From NCBI GenBank assembly GCA_004369085.1, contig ML210375.1, positions 1-44,825 of the forward strand: DNA of 44,825 nt, in the 5' to 3' direction. This DNA is from Coprinopsis marcescibilis (lineage: Eukaryota > Basidiomycota > Agaricomycetes > Agaricales > Psathyrellaceae). The position numbers and the translations under genes were made by a program. Below are positions 1-11,500 of the stretch, piece by piece (the first letter of the stretch is position 1; each line of letters opens with the position of its first letter). The notes under the pieces are model-generated. The model was not told the DNA's origin, searched no databases, and saw only the letters and a program-made list of their open reading frames with translations.

Positions 1-301
1 GGGATGGTGGACTGCCGGGCCGTTGATGACTGTAGTTTGGAATATGAAATCCTTTGTACTCATTCATATAATTTTTTTATCAATCCGCTTCAAGGGCACT
101 TCTGGCTAAAAAATTTCAAATGACCGCGGTGCATTCAGTGATAATGCAAAGTCTCCAGATCTCTCGTGCCGCGGCGATGATGGGAGATAAGGAAACTCGA
201 ATGGATCTCCCATCGTCGGGGAGGCACATATATGGCAATTGCCGCTGATGGGCGATGGCAGGGACCTTAAGTAGGTCTCTTCTCAGGGTTTTTTATGATG
301 C
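1..301. other. Left-edge intergenic sequence
   Basis: No reading frame, splice pattern or RNA gene that I can support. It may be 5' flank of the small spliced ORF that starts at 302 or the far end of a gene outside the window. Confidence 0.4.
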
Positions 302-670
302 ATGACTGGTGACTCTGTGTCGTTCGACGAGCTGAAACAGTTCCGTGAATTTGTGAGTGTTCTGTCCCTGTGTCTCATTTTTTGTTTCCATCTGGTCTCC
401 GTTGACATTCTGTATTTTGTGACTCTCGAATAGCAAGACAGCAACTACTTTGCCATGAAAAACGATGAAAAGTGGTCCGTGACCAAATATTCAATGCCTA
501 TATATATATGGGATAACAACCGAGCTCGCAGGACAACGCCGAAACCGCCGTTCAGCACTCGCACTTCGGTCCTTCGCGTCCAGCCTCATGAGCTTCAAGC
601 GCCTTCACATACGTCGACTCGGAAGATGAAAAGGATGAGGTACTCAGCATCCGAGAAGGCGAAATATTAA
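302..670 (+). CDS. Possible small spliced gene, unknown product
   Basis: An ATG at 302 opens a 51-nt exon (302-352) that ends at a clean GTGAGT donor. A CGAATAG acceptor at 431-433 leads into a second exon (434-670) ending in TAA. The two exons join in phase and give 95 residues. The product begins MTGDSVSFDELKQF and is basic toward the C-terminus. I see no known domain, signal peptide or membrane segment. The GT donor inside exon 2 (near 639) could continue the gene to a further exon, so the C-terminus is uncertain. It could also be a fragment of a larger or transposon-derived gene. The support is one in-frame intron with consensus borders; nothing in the protein itself is diagnostic. Confidence 0.3.
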
Positions 671-905
671 TTTGGTCTGGTTATACTACACACTATCTAC
701 ATTATTACTGCACTTGGGTCAATATAAATATATTTGGCGGAGCGCTGGGAACCTGAGGCCAGCCGGAGACACTGGCGGCAGGGCAGATTGGTATCACCAA
801 GCCTGGCGTGTGATGCCACCCTTACCTGAAAGCCACCCCCATCAGAATTATATGTTATGCCACCCTGTTTGTTATACCCTCCTCCGCCCCACGAACTGCG
901 CGGTC
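671..905. other. Intergenic, 3' side of the NACHT-ankyrin gene
   Basis: AT-rich at the left end (TATAAATATATT near 721-735). Overlapping short frames on both strands look like chance. This should contain the 3' UTR of the minus-strand gene ending at 906. Confidence 0.4.
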
Positions 906-3528
906 TCAAGCGCTAATGCGATAGACTCTAAACGGATTGTAATCCGAGTCCATGTGAATACCGTTCTCCAGAACCACGGAGGGCTCCCGTGTTCCATGAA
1001 CGCGCAGAAGCTCTGCAATCTCTAGGTACTGGCCTCCCAGCGCGTAGGCTAATGCTGTTATGCCCTGTGGATCTGCAATGTCGACATCGATATTTTCGTG
1101 TCGGAGGAGGAGTTCGACAATTGGTTTGCTGCCCCTTTGCGATGCCAACATAAGGGGTGTCTCACCACGTCCGGTCAATTGGTTGACGGCAATGCCTCCA
1201 ACGCCAAGTAGCATTTCCACCTCTGCGGCATGTCCGTAGAAAACTGCAAGAGTAAGTGCCGAATTACCATCGTTATCTGTGATGTTCACGCCGATGACAG
1301 CTTGCTCTCCACCAGAGGCCCCAGCGTCTCCATCGGTGTACTTCGTTATGCAGTCGATTCCCCGGAACCGAAGAATGGATTGGACGATGTCAGAATTTCC
1401 CGACGATGCCGCATGCATGAGAGCCGTGCAACCTGCATAATCTGCAGTATTTATATCAACATCCACATGTTCGAGAAATCAGCATACCGAGGTTATCAGT
1501 GCACCACAGGTCAATACCTTCAGCCGTGAGCAGGAAATCAACCCTTTCAAGATAACCGCTGGATGCCACCAGCATCAGTGAGGTGTGGCCACATCTGGCC
1601 GTCCTGGCGTTGATGTCGAAGTTTGGCGGAGGAGGGATTATTTCAGCTGTTGGGTGGGTTGGATTGATCCAGTCGTGGAGTAGTTGGTGAAATCCAAGGA
1701 TGGCAGCAACATGTACCGCGGACACGCAGTCTAAGTAGCTCCAACCGTCATCATCGTAAGGAATAAAGCTGCGGCACTGGCGTATAAAGTTGCCCACTGG
1801 AGTAGGGAGTGAGATAGATCGCCGCGAGTGCGGTGCCCAGTTCTTATGCGCATATTCGACAAAGGGGTGTTTCTGGTAAATTTCCTTATGGGCGTTACTA
1901 TCGTCATAGTGGTCGTTGGAGTTGGGATCTGGGTTGATCCACACATGGAGGGAGTGATGTAGTAGTTGCTCAACACAGGTACAAGCCATCATGGAATGAG
2001 GGTCGGGGGTTTCGCGCTTCAGGTAAGGCTCGAGGAAGTCCTTGGAAGTGTAGTCTTCGGACAAGGTTAGCCAAGGACCGATCTCTGTAAAGTCACACTC
2101 ACGAACTAGGCGAACCATGTTGCTTCTAGGTTCATGCGTGACCAGGCCACAGCAGAGCGAAAGAAGGATGTCCGTGGTGAGTAGGAGCTCAGGATTGAAC
2201 TTGAATGTGTCAGGGTAAACGGCGATGGCATGTAGTAGATCATCCATTGATAGGGGCCGGCGTGTATGAACGAGCCATGTGAGAGCGCGCTTAACGATGC
2301 TGGGGTCATCCTGGGCTTCGATACGTTCCATGGTGGCGGAGTACATCGCGCCTACGCCGCTCGGGAGGCCATCAAGAGCTTTCCGCAGGCCGTCAATGTT
2401 GATACAGGATCTCAGTATGTCTAGCTGCAGGGACGCAACCAAAAACCTATTCTGATCGTCAATGTCCAGTAAGCAAGATGAAAACAGGGAGGAAGCTTAC
2501 ATGCCATCTGATTTTCTCAAGACAGTCGCGAGAACTTTCTCCCGCCACCCATCCTTCTCCAAAAGCTTCGCGAGCGCCTTCATCCCACGCAGCTTATCCT
2601 CAATCAAACGTTCGATATCGGCGTCTTGAACAATGATGTCGACGAAATCGGCCTCTGGAACATGGTCTTTAAGGAGTGGAAGGGGCCGCGACATGAACAT
2701 GAAGTTGATTGGAAGTTGTGATACGGTGTCTAAAAGGTCAAACTGGGTGTTGGATGTGGCCTCGTCGAGGCCATCGATGAAGCAGAAGGTATCATCGAAG
2801 AGATCGGACGAGGCGATGGCGTTGAGAACGCCCACGAGCTCGGTTTGCGACGGGCGTGTCTTGCGGAGTGTATGGTGCTCGTATAGTGGCATAATAAAGA
2901 CGAATGTCGATGGGTGGTCCTCCAAGACCTGACGGATAAGGCCAGAGAGTGTCTGCTCAACTGTAAGCTCCTCGGTGTATCGACAAAATGCAAATGCGAC
3001 ACAGGTCCGCCTGTTCTCCTTGGTGAGATTAATGAAGTATTCAATGATGATCGAGCTGATCGGACGTATCAGCAAGCTTTGGAATCGTAGAATCGAGGGC
3101 TACGTACGCCAATATTGTCTTCCCCGCTCCCGCTGTAAATAGTGTCTCGTTAGAAAGGTTGAGGTCACGTAATACAGATAAAACCCACTCACGCATGCCC
3201 GTCCCCCAGAGGACACCCCTTCGATGACCTTTCCAACGAACAAATTTCCCGTCCTTGAAAATCCACATCCCTGTCCCCGCGGCTCGCCTACGCAGGTTAT
3301 CGGCAAGGAAAGCTCTGAAATTGATATCGCTCAACCACTCAAGAATAACCTTACGATCTGTGGGTAATTTAAGACGACGACGGATAGTGTTAGGGAGTCG
3401 AGTCGCTCACCAGCAGGCGAGAGTACGGAATGATCACTCGCAGGCGAGGTGTTATAACTGTAGCCGTAATAGGTCGAGATCACGTTGAAGGTTCCGCCAC
3501 TGATGGCGACATTGCTTGCTCCTGCCAT
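906..3528 (-). CDS. NACHT-domain STAND (NLR-like) protein with C-terminal ankyrin repeats
   Basis: Six exons: 3528-3411, 3357-3193, 3132-3108, 3055-2501, 2446-1488, 1432-906; introns of 52-60 nt; 782 residues. All phases agree and the lengths sum to 783 codons. The short N-terminus contains the ISGGTFN pattern often seen in such agaric proteins, then a DRKVILEWLSDINF-like linker typical just before NACHT. Walker A is GMPGAGKT at about residues 93-100, and Walker B is CFIDGLDE at about 194-201. A helical region follows, then about five ankyrin repeats (with TALMHAA, TPLMLA and TALAYA cores) to the C-terminus. Known family role: signal-responsive ATPase switches, some of which act in non-self recognition and cell death; the role here is inferred. 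The P-loop is completed by a 25-nt exon between two introns. Start chosen at the ATG of 3528, but further 5' exons are possible because coding-like sequence lies upstream. Confidence 0.88.
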
Positions 3529-3539
3529 TAGATGTGCAC

Positions 3540-4400
3540 CTCCAGTGTCCCGCAGGTCCCTAGTGTCTGTCCGGGCATGCGGTGTTACTACTCGAATTCG
3601 TTTAATATGAGGATTCTCTCACCATTCTTTCTCCCGTCGTCCCGCATGTTTGCGGCCGACCCCTCGGAGTCGCAGCTAGATACCAGATCAGCGTGGGCTA
3701 CTGCCGAATGAGGCCCATGGTAATCAGTAATCAGGAAAGACGGGAGGCCAATTAGCCCTCTGGATGGCGAGATGCCTGTGGTCGCACTCACCAGGTGATT
3801 GCTTAGACACCATGGAATCCATGTGGCCGTGATTGGACGACATCGCAGTGGGTTTGGTAGTGGTATCCTCGGAGTGTTCCCCTATTTCATTGTCTTTAGC
3901 ACAAAGTGAGGCAATATGCCTATTAGTATTAATGGGGCGGACTCACTGGGGGATGTCATATCTGTTCGATCAGACGACGTTGTCGGGAAATTTGCAGTCG
4001 CATCTTCGGCATGTACCTCTGCATCATGCTGTTCGTGACTGGGAAGGCCGGAGACAGGTGGTCGAGCTCACTGGGCAATAATGTATCTACTTTATCAGGC
4101 GCCATAAAACCAATCTGACCTCGATCGCATGACATCGCGGAGGATCTGACTGTCGCGTTGACAATCGGTAGACCATCAGCCGTTGCAGAAGATGTTGGAT
4201 GAAATCGATCTGGGATGGGAGGTTCGTTTTGCTCGTTCTTTAACTTGCTCCTGGCCTCTGCCTCCTTACGCTCCTTCCTCTTCTCCAGCTACAGCGATTA
4301 GATAGTTATGGATAGAACAGGATCGCATAGGATGTGAGTCCTCACAGTCTTCGATATACCTGCTCCCATAGTTCGATCTGCTGGTCACAATACCTCAGGC
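3540..4400 (-). other. Coding-like fragments upstream of the NACHT gene, possible extra 5' exons
   Basis: Read on the minus strand, a fragment ending in ELWEQ (4377 to about 4360) meets a GTATAT donor, and after a TGTAG acceptor (about 4291) continues LEKRKERKEAEARSK, a charged, probably coiled-coil stretch. Further down, a second open stretch (about 4030-3935, containing SHEQHDAEVHAED) ends at a GTGAGT donor, and a third lies between an AATAG acceptor and a CACCTG-GTGAGT donor (about 3885-3795). Frames between these pieces do not join cleanly with the splice sites I can see. They could be N-terminal exons of the NACHT gene with introns I placed wrongly, or remains of a separate gene. No family recognised. 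Confidence 0.3.
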
Positions 4401-7400
4401 TTGTTGATTTCAGAGAGGGGAGGGCGGTTGGAAGGGAGTGAGAGTTGGGATCAAAGAGCTGTATTGCTGTGAACTCAGACTGTAACCCCGCGTGATCTGT
4501 TTAACGCCCGCACTGTGGGGCAGACAACATCTGTTTAACCTTGCCCGATTAAAGGAGCTTGTCAATGTTAACCGCACCATGGTAATTGTACACATATGTA
4601 GACTAGAAATGTCCTGACGAAAAAAGGAGAACGGACGTTTAGCCGCGTTTAACAGAGCGAGACAACGGCCTTTAGCCGACAAGAAACATTCAAAGTGAAA
4701 ACATTACTTGAACCGTGTTTAACTGAGCGCGAACGGAAATCGAACAACTCCACTACACGGTGACGAAAGATGTACGTGTCAAAAGGTTCGTCTGAACGAT
4801 AAGGTGTCGGTTTCTTCTGTTGAATCGCGTCAACGCAACCTGAAGAATGACCCGTCGATTGCATGTACACTAAACAAACATATCCCCCCAACATTACTGT
4901 CCGCCCATTGCGGACGCTGGGGCGGTGGGAAGATAAGGCATCATTACGATTCCGACTATGTAGCGCCTCAAAGCCTGAGTGTATCCCCAAAATAGACCAG
5001 CAATTTATCTCAGCCTCCTCACACACACTCTTAGGTTTACCGTTTCAAATATGCATCGCTCTACATGCCAGTGACTTTAATATAGCCTCGGACTGCCCGC
5101 AGCGGAGTATTCTGCGCTGTGAGTATCACATGCCAGCCGTTACGACATTGTGCGTGTTGTGGGCGCTTCGAGTTAGGGCAGCTTTCGTGATGGAAGCCCT
5201 GGGAAGGTAAGACTCTTGGAGACTCAGAGCAAAGGGATTAGGCATAGTGGTATTAAATTTAGAAAGCCTGCGGCCGAGTTTCAGCAGCTAGAAGTATAGT
5301 TATGTACTATTTAGAGAAGGTTTGCGGGCGGTGGTGAGGAAACCTGAGGGTACAGGTGCGTCATGAATATGTAAGCCTAAAACATCTCATCACTGCCCTT
5401 TCCGAAGTTGCTTGGGGAAAGTCTTGCTATGCTATGCACACAGAGTTCTCTTCAAGTTCGTTTTGAGCCGAGACTGAACTTTCGCTTGGCTGCGATATAG
5501 CGATAACTCGTAAATGGAAGCTCAAGACGTTCCATGGGACTCGGAGGAATAGGATTGGATTGCCTTGGAATGGAATGACAGCGTTCATGGTGCGTGGGTG
5601 GTGCACGTCTTTCAACGAAGAAACTCGCAGACTGGTTGACTTGAGTCTTGACTGATGTTGGACCCACAACGGCTAATTCGATTTCGAATTAGGTTAAGTT
5701 GGCGGTTGCAGTGGCTTTGGAGTTTTGGGATTGCGACGATTGCGACCGTTAGAATGAGCTCGTTAGGGATTCGTTCCGCAGCCGCATCGATACAGTATCA
5801 TCAGCGGTGCAAAGAGCAAGGAAAGGAACTTGAAGTTGAATAAATGTGTTGTGGACGGTTGCCAGTACCTTCAAGTAGCTCGTTGATCGGCCAGGTATGC
5901 CTCTGGTTTTTGATGTATGACAAAACGTTGTGATTCGGAGGAGCAACAAGCTTGAACTGTCAGCCATGCTGGAACTTAGAAGATATTTCTCATTTTCAAC
6001 GATAACCTCCGACGAGCACGAAAATGGGATGGTGGTGTTCTTTAGGAAGACGCCACTGAGCTTCTCGACGGGAACAATTGGCTGAATTCAGCACTTCATT
6101 CATCCTTTGGGTTTGTGGGTGTCGTTGGGGTACTGGGTCTGTGGGGGCTCGTGGGCACTGTCATGCCAGTCAACCCTCGGAAGCACGAGGTATGAATGAG
6201 AATCTGATACGTATTTGAATGCTATTCTCATATCAAGAGCACCGTGTTGTTAGGCAGGCTTTTCGGTTCGGAGATCGGTAGCGCAGGGCATGCAACGAGA
6301 ATGAGAAGACAAGTTTCGTAGAGTCGTGAAGAATGGTTTTTATTATAGGAGGTGATGGCCAGGTAACTGTGGGTCCTGCTGAGAGAGTATTCCTAGCTGT
6401 CGGGAAATGCGCGGGCTGTGCTTACTCGACTGCGTAATATCCAAGTAGGGTACTGTTCTGAGGCTGAGAACAATGGGATTTCTGGGCAGGGAGCGAAGGA
6501 ATCAAGAGCTGCATAGTACTCGCAAGACCTCAGGCGCACCGGATGTATAGTGTGTGTGTTTATATAATCAATTTAAGTTTGGGGCATGGCGAAGGAACCC
6601 CGATCAGACCAACAGCTCCACATAAACCAATACCAACCCCGTTTGTATATCAGATTTTTGTGAGTCTGAGACGTATCAGGTGTCAAACCCTTCATCGTAT
6701 AAGGAGGCCATTGCGTGCAGTGCGGCGCGGTGCGCATATGCGCGAGGAATTTGGGGGTCATACATTTTGTAGTGTCGCTGCGAGCATATGATATCTGTTG
6801 TATGTATAGACTGTGGGCACCTTCGCGCTAGCGAGCCCTTGCGCGCACTGGTCTGAGGGTAAGTATCGATTAGAATGATTATGTCTGGGTACAGCACAGA
6901 AGCTCGGATCAGATGTCGATCATCATTTGCATCATCGCCATCTTCTTCCAAGTTTCGTGGGCTATGAGACGCAAATGGCGAGGCTAAGTACTGAGATTAA
7001 TGAGCTTTGTCTCAAGCTAGTGCTGGTGCAGTGCATACTTTGTATTTGTATATGGGTGGGCGCCGAATAGAAGCTGGGAAGCCAGTCCTGATGTATGGTA
7101 AATGTTGGTGGGGTCGTGTCGTAAGCCCAGTCTTTTGCGGTTGTTTCAGTTTCAGTGGTGGTATGTTTCCGGTGCGTCATCATCAGCTTCGCAGGAGAGA
7201 TCACCAAGACTGTTGGGGACTCTGGGATTGGGTGTAGCCGCTGGATGATGGGGTATTGGGATCCTGATATTGTGTGCGCAAAGTTGAATCCTGGATTCAT
7301 GTGGGTTGTGTGGATGCAGAGGCACACCCTTCGTTCTGGTTGCGGACTGTGGGGCCCCGACGCATATGTCACAAGCAATGCAAATTTGGAAAACGGGTGG

Positions 7401-7930
7401 GTTAGACGCTCATTGGCGTTCAATACAGACCACTTCGGTCCGGTTACCACACATGGCTACCGGAGAGTCTCGTGCGTTTATGGAGTTGAGGTATGCGCAC
7501 CTGACTGGTAATACACAAATTAAGCTGGCTCAGGTACTTCTGCTTCGCCGCTACGGAACAGAAGCTATCCCGTTCCCGCAACTCTTCTGTTCACCAGGCG
7601 ACCTTGCTCAATACAATCTACCAACACATTTAAAAACGATATCCATCTCACTTCCTCAGTCCCCCACTCGGAGTTCCGGCGCGGGGTACAACCCTGAAGG
7701 CCTTTAGATTGGCTTTAGAGCGTGTTCCGCCTCACACAACCGTCTTTTAAGCGCGGTGGAATTTCGGCAGTTATCCGGCCTTCGCAGGTACTTGAGTCTC
7801 CGACACAATTCGGTTGATAGCCCCTTTCGAGCAGGGTTTAGGGCCCGATTCTCCGAAATCACGGGAGTCGTGACACTTCCCACCCACGACCCTTTCCTCT
7901 TCCCTCTCTCACACAACGCCGACAACAGCG
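4400..7930. other. Long ORF-poor intergenic sequence
   Basis: I see no gene here. Open frames on both strands are short, overlap one another and lack recognisable domains. Local oddities are four GTTTAAC heptamers at 4499, 4533, 4647 and 4717, a perfect inverted repeat at 5673-5692, and a TG-rich stretch ending in TATATAA near 6549-6568. It could hold untranslated or non-coding transcripts, or eroded transposon sequence, but neither is shown. Confidence 0.4.
5673..5692. repeat. Perfect 9-bp inverted repeat (CTAATTCGA-TT-TCGAATTAG)
   Basis: Two 9-base arms separated by TT form an exact palindrome of 20 bp. It could be a dimeric protein-binding site or a chance palindrome. No gene start lies close by. 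Confidence 0.5.
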
Positions 7931-7933
7931 ACG

Positions 7934-8552
7934 ATGCCGCCGATTGCCTTCAGCTTGAGCCTGTAGGTCCGGGTCGAAATGTTGGACATTGCATCTCCTC
8001 TAGTCGTCTCAAGATCCGTTATCTATCCATCTGTCAGCGAGAAAAGCGACAAGTAGCCGGTGTCTGGTAACGATTTTGACATTCGATGGGCTTTCGGTGT
8101 ATCCGGGGTGGAAGGAGGCTCAGAATGGGTGGATGTTGGTCTTAATGTCAAGGTATGGGCGAACTCTTTATGTTTTGGTAGCTGAAGCAGCGAATTAGCC
8201 CATTTCAAGGCGCGAAAGTTTTCGCTTTTCATGACCGTCAATCGTCTTATTGACGTTCATTTAGAGGCGTTCTCCTGGTACCTGACCCCCTCAAAAGTAA
8301 GCCATCATTTGCTGCCAAGACCAAATCAAACATTGATGATAACCTTTTATGTGCAGGCGATATGCTGTTATCAAGGTCCGGCGCGACACGGTCAAAGACG
8401 GTCAACTGTGCATTCGCTCGGACATATCCAAGGGGAAAGGGGGCGAGCCTGCTAATATCCGTGACATAGTCTTCCATATCCTCGGACCGACGCTCATGGA
8501 CTTCCGCTCAATGGAAGACCTCCTCGTCGACGCCGAGAAACTTGGAAGCCCG
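7934..8552 (+). pseudogene. Spliced reading frame with two in-frame TAG codons, unknown family
   Basis: A pyrimidine-rich stretch precedes ATG 7934. From it one frame runs to 8152 and is interrupted only by TAG at 7964-7966 and TAG at 8054-8056. A GTATGG donor, a CAAG acceptor at 8209, exon 8210-8296, a GTAAGC donor and a CAAG acceptor at 8375 lead to exon 8376-8552, all joining in phase 0. Both stops could arise from CAG by a single C-to-T change. The conceptual product has ordinary protein composition (for example DFDIRWAFGVSG, then NIRDIVFHILGP and MEDLLVDAEKLG), but I do not recognise it. Alternative: a functional gene with other splice sites, in which the stops lie in introns. A clear downstream end was not found. 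Confidence 0.4.
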
Positions 8553-8564
8553 GTAACCGTTTGA

Positions 8565-11500
8565 ACCTGCCTCTATGGGATACCCGCGACTGAAATTCCA
8601 ACGTAATTCCTATATGTCCGGACCTTGAAGTTGGTCGACATCTGATTGCCACCTCTCTGCGACCTCCATCTTCCATTCTCCAACACGCGGGATTTATGTG
8701 TCTGGGCTATGGGCATTACGACGAGCCTTGACCACGCTGGCGTGCAGGTTTTGGTTCTCGGATAGCGATCCCGACGCGAACAAGGCCAAGCGATCCTCGA
8801 GGCCTTGATTCTGGGGTAACTGCTGTGAAGATTTCTCCTTTGGGCGGGCTATGACGTCGTTGCGTCCTTGTATTTTCCAATGAGGCCTTTCATCTTAACT
8901 TACTGCCGCTTGGTGCTGTGTGTCGGACGAACGTTCTGAAGACATGGATATTTATCTTCGCCTGGATGTTCCGTATCTCGTTTGGGTGGATGTGAGTATC
9001 TCCGGATTTTGGTGTAAATCCAATTCACTCCCTTGACGGAGGGTTGGGTGGGCTTGAACGCCGGGTATGGCTCTCTGGGGGTGTCGATTTCATGTGGAAA
9101 GTGGTCTTCTGGGGCTTCGGGCATCCGAATGGCATATCGAGTGTCTTTCAAGTCAATGGAAACGGCGTTGAAGGGAATTTTGTATCATAATCATATTTAG
9201 GGGTATATTGCGGGGAAATAATATTAATAACACGATTACGTTCTTAGAATTAAGCGCCCTGCTTTCGTTAGATCATTATTTGCTAGATGGCCTCTTCTCG
9301 AAATGTTGACTCGACTGAGCGCCGCTATCGATCCTCAACTCCTCGGCCAATGCCCGACAATCGATGTGACGTAATCCCGCCTCTTTGTTGTGTACGTCAT
9401 CATCAGGATTTAGTTTCTTCGACTTCCTGAGGATACGAACTATGGCTTCAATTGAGTCAGGAAGTGCCCCCCATCTACTCCTATCCGCTCGCTTCCTTGT
9501 TTTCGCCGCCTGTTGACGTTCTAATTTGGTTAAACAAAGGAGTGTCGAGTCAAAGAGACGGAAATGTGTTCTCGGTACTGTGGTTACTGGCTTCGGATGG
9601 CTGTAGCCTTCTGAACTGAGTCAGGGTTACGCAGATAGCGCAGTGACACTGGCCTGGGAAGTCTACGATCGATTCATATGCATCGCAGCGAAATCGAATG
9701 GGAAATGTGAATGGACGGAAAGTAGACAAGGCCGTCATGGTGTGGACGGGCGGTGCGATACAAGGGTGTCGGAGAAACGAGAATGCAAGTACGACATGCG
9801 ATGAATGGAAGGAATGGTGATACTTAGGGGCAGGGGGCAAGGAAAACTGCGAGGGAAGGCCCATAGTGTAGGTGCGGTTTTATATGTTCTCAAAGCACCG
9901 CCCTCTAAGGCTGTGATGCGCTACAGCAGTTGTCTCGATTAGGATCGATTGTGATCTCCCGCAGTTTTAGACGCCTTCGCCATGCTGTGCCCGTTGCACT
10001 TAGTGTCCTTGGATCCAGTGGGAGACGTTGTGATGTGATGGAACGAAGATCGGAATTGGGGTTCTAGCGCCTTGGTTTTCTTGTTTCACAACAAGGCGTA
10101 TGTGAAGGTGTCAAAAATAGACCTATCAAGTGCAAGAAACTCGTGCTAGGTTACAGGTATCGATCGCAGAAGGTTCAGTGAAGTGATCTAACGGAGTTTG
10201 AACTTGGGGTGTTCCCGCAGTGGCTGCGTGAGTGCCGCATCATCTGTTCAAGGGCGCCTGTTTTTGGTATCCCAAGGATGACTCGCCTGGCTAAGTGGGA
10301 TTCGAATCTTGGGAATCCAAGTTCCATCACCGACAGAATTGGACTGCGAGAACGTGGAGTGCGAATTGCCATTCTGAATCCGTGGAACCAACTGAGCGCT
10401 GAGCTCAACCATTGTTGGCTCATCTGGGAGAACATTTTTGCCCCACTCTGGCTGATCAATTAACCGTCAGTGAGGGTGCCTGACCTCGTGTACGATGTAT
10501 ATACTGGACTTTTGGATTCTGTATACCAGGTCACTTCAATCCTAAGCTTATGTGTAGTGAGAATATGATAGTGGGAGGAATCTAGTTTGCTATTGTAACG
10601 AGACTTTCACAGGTACTATACGGAAGTTCACGAGGACATTTCATATCGGATAAGATGCTTAGACGATCAATCCAAATGAAAGATGTCTACGCGGGAGTCG
10701 GTCAGGTGTGACAGGAATGGCATGATACAACCAGTCTTATCTTATTTACCAATTGTAATGTCGGACTAGCTTGTAGTTTCGAAGAATCGTAGTTGTATTC
10801 GATGTTCACAAGTATAAACGTAGAACCCCTCGTGGTATGAAGTGGCGACATCATCCCGTAATAAGAGGCTGAAAACTGCAAGTGGACTGGGTAAGCCTTG
10901 ATCTCAAGTTGCCATTGTTCGCCTATCTAGGAAAGGCGTGACACGCCCTCTTCTGAAAATACCTTACGTGTACTCCCGGCGCACCGAGTGAAAGATTCGA
11001 GCGTGCACAGGGCCGACCTAAGGCCACAAATATCTCGCGGGAAGGTCGCTGCATGTGCACAGGAGATTCGTAACCCTAGATGTCCCCGGAATAGTCTTTA
11101 TCTGTGGAGGAGTCAGGTCTACGTCGCATCGAGTCAGAATACTATAAATGAGGAGACGCGTAGGACGCGTTTAGATAAATTGGCATCACCGATTCAGAAT
11201 AGGGATGCGCGCGGCGTTGAATCTCGACCCTGGTTGTTCGATGAGTAGGACGGACTCACAGACACCGAGTTATCCCGCGGTGCGGCTCGCGAGAACCCAT
11301 CGTGTCGGAATCGATATCTCTGACTCCTTCAATGCACTGGGAAACACGGGTAGTTGGAGAGTACTATGTTGGTTATAGGACCTGGACCCACCTGACCCTG
11401 GCGGCATCATAAATCAAAATAGATCTTTATGTTTACGAGTAATCCTGACGACCGTATGTGAGAAGTTGTGCTCATTAACGTGTCCAGGGGGCCCTGTATT

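Noticed and set aside
6962..7511. 162-residue minus frame and two plus frames
   Set aside because: Composition resembles translated non-coding DNA, with runs such as TTTETETTAK; no homology pattern.
10250..10330. Possible tRNA because of a TTCGAAT T-loop-like string
   Set aside because: No cloverleaf stems or acceptor pairing could be formed around it.
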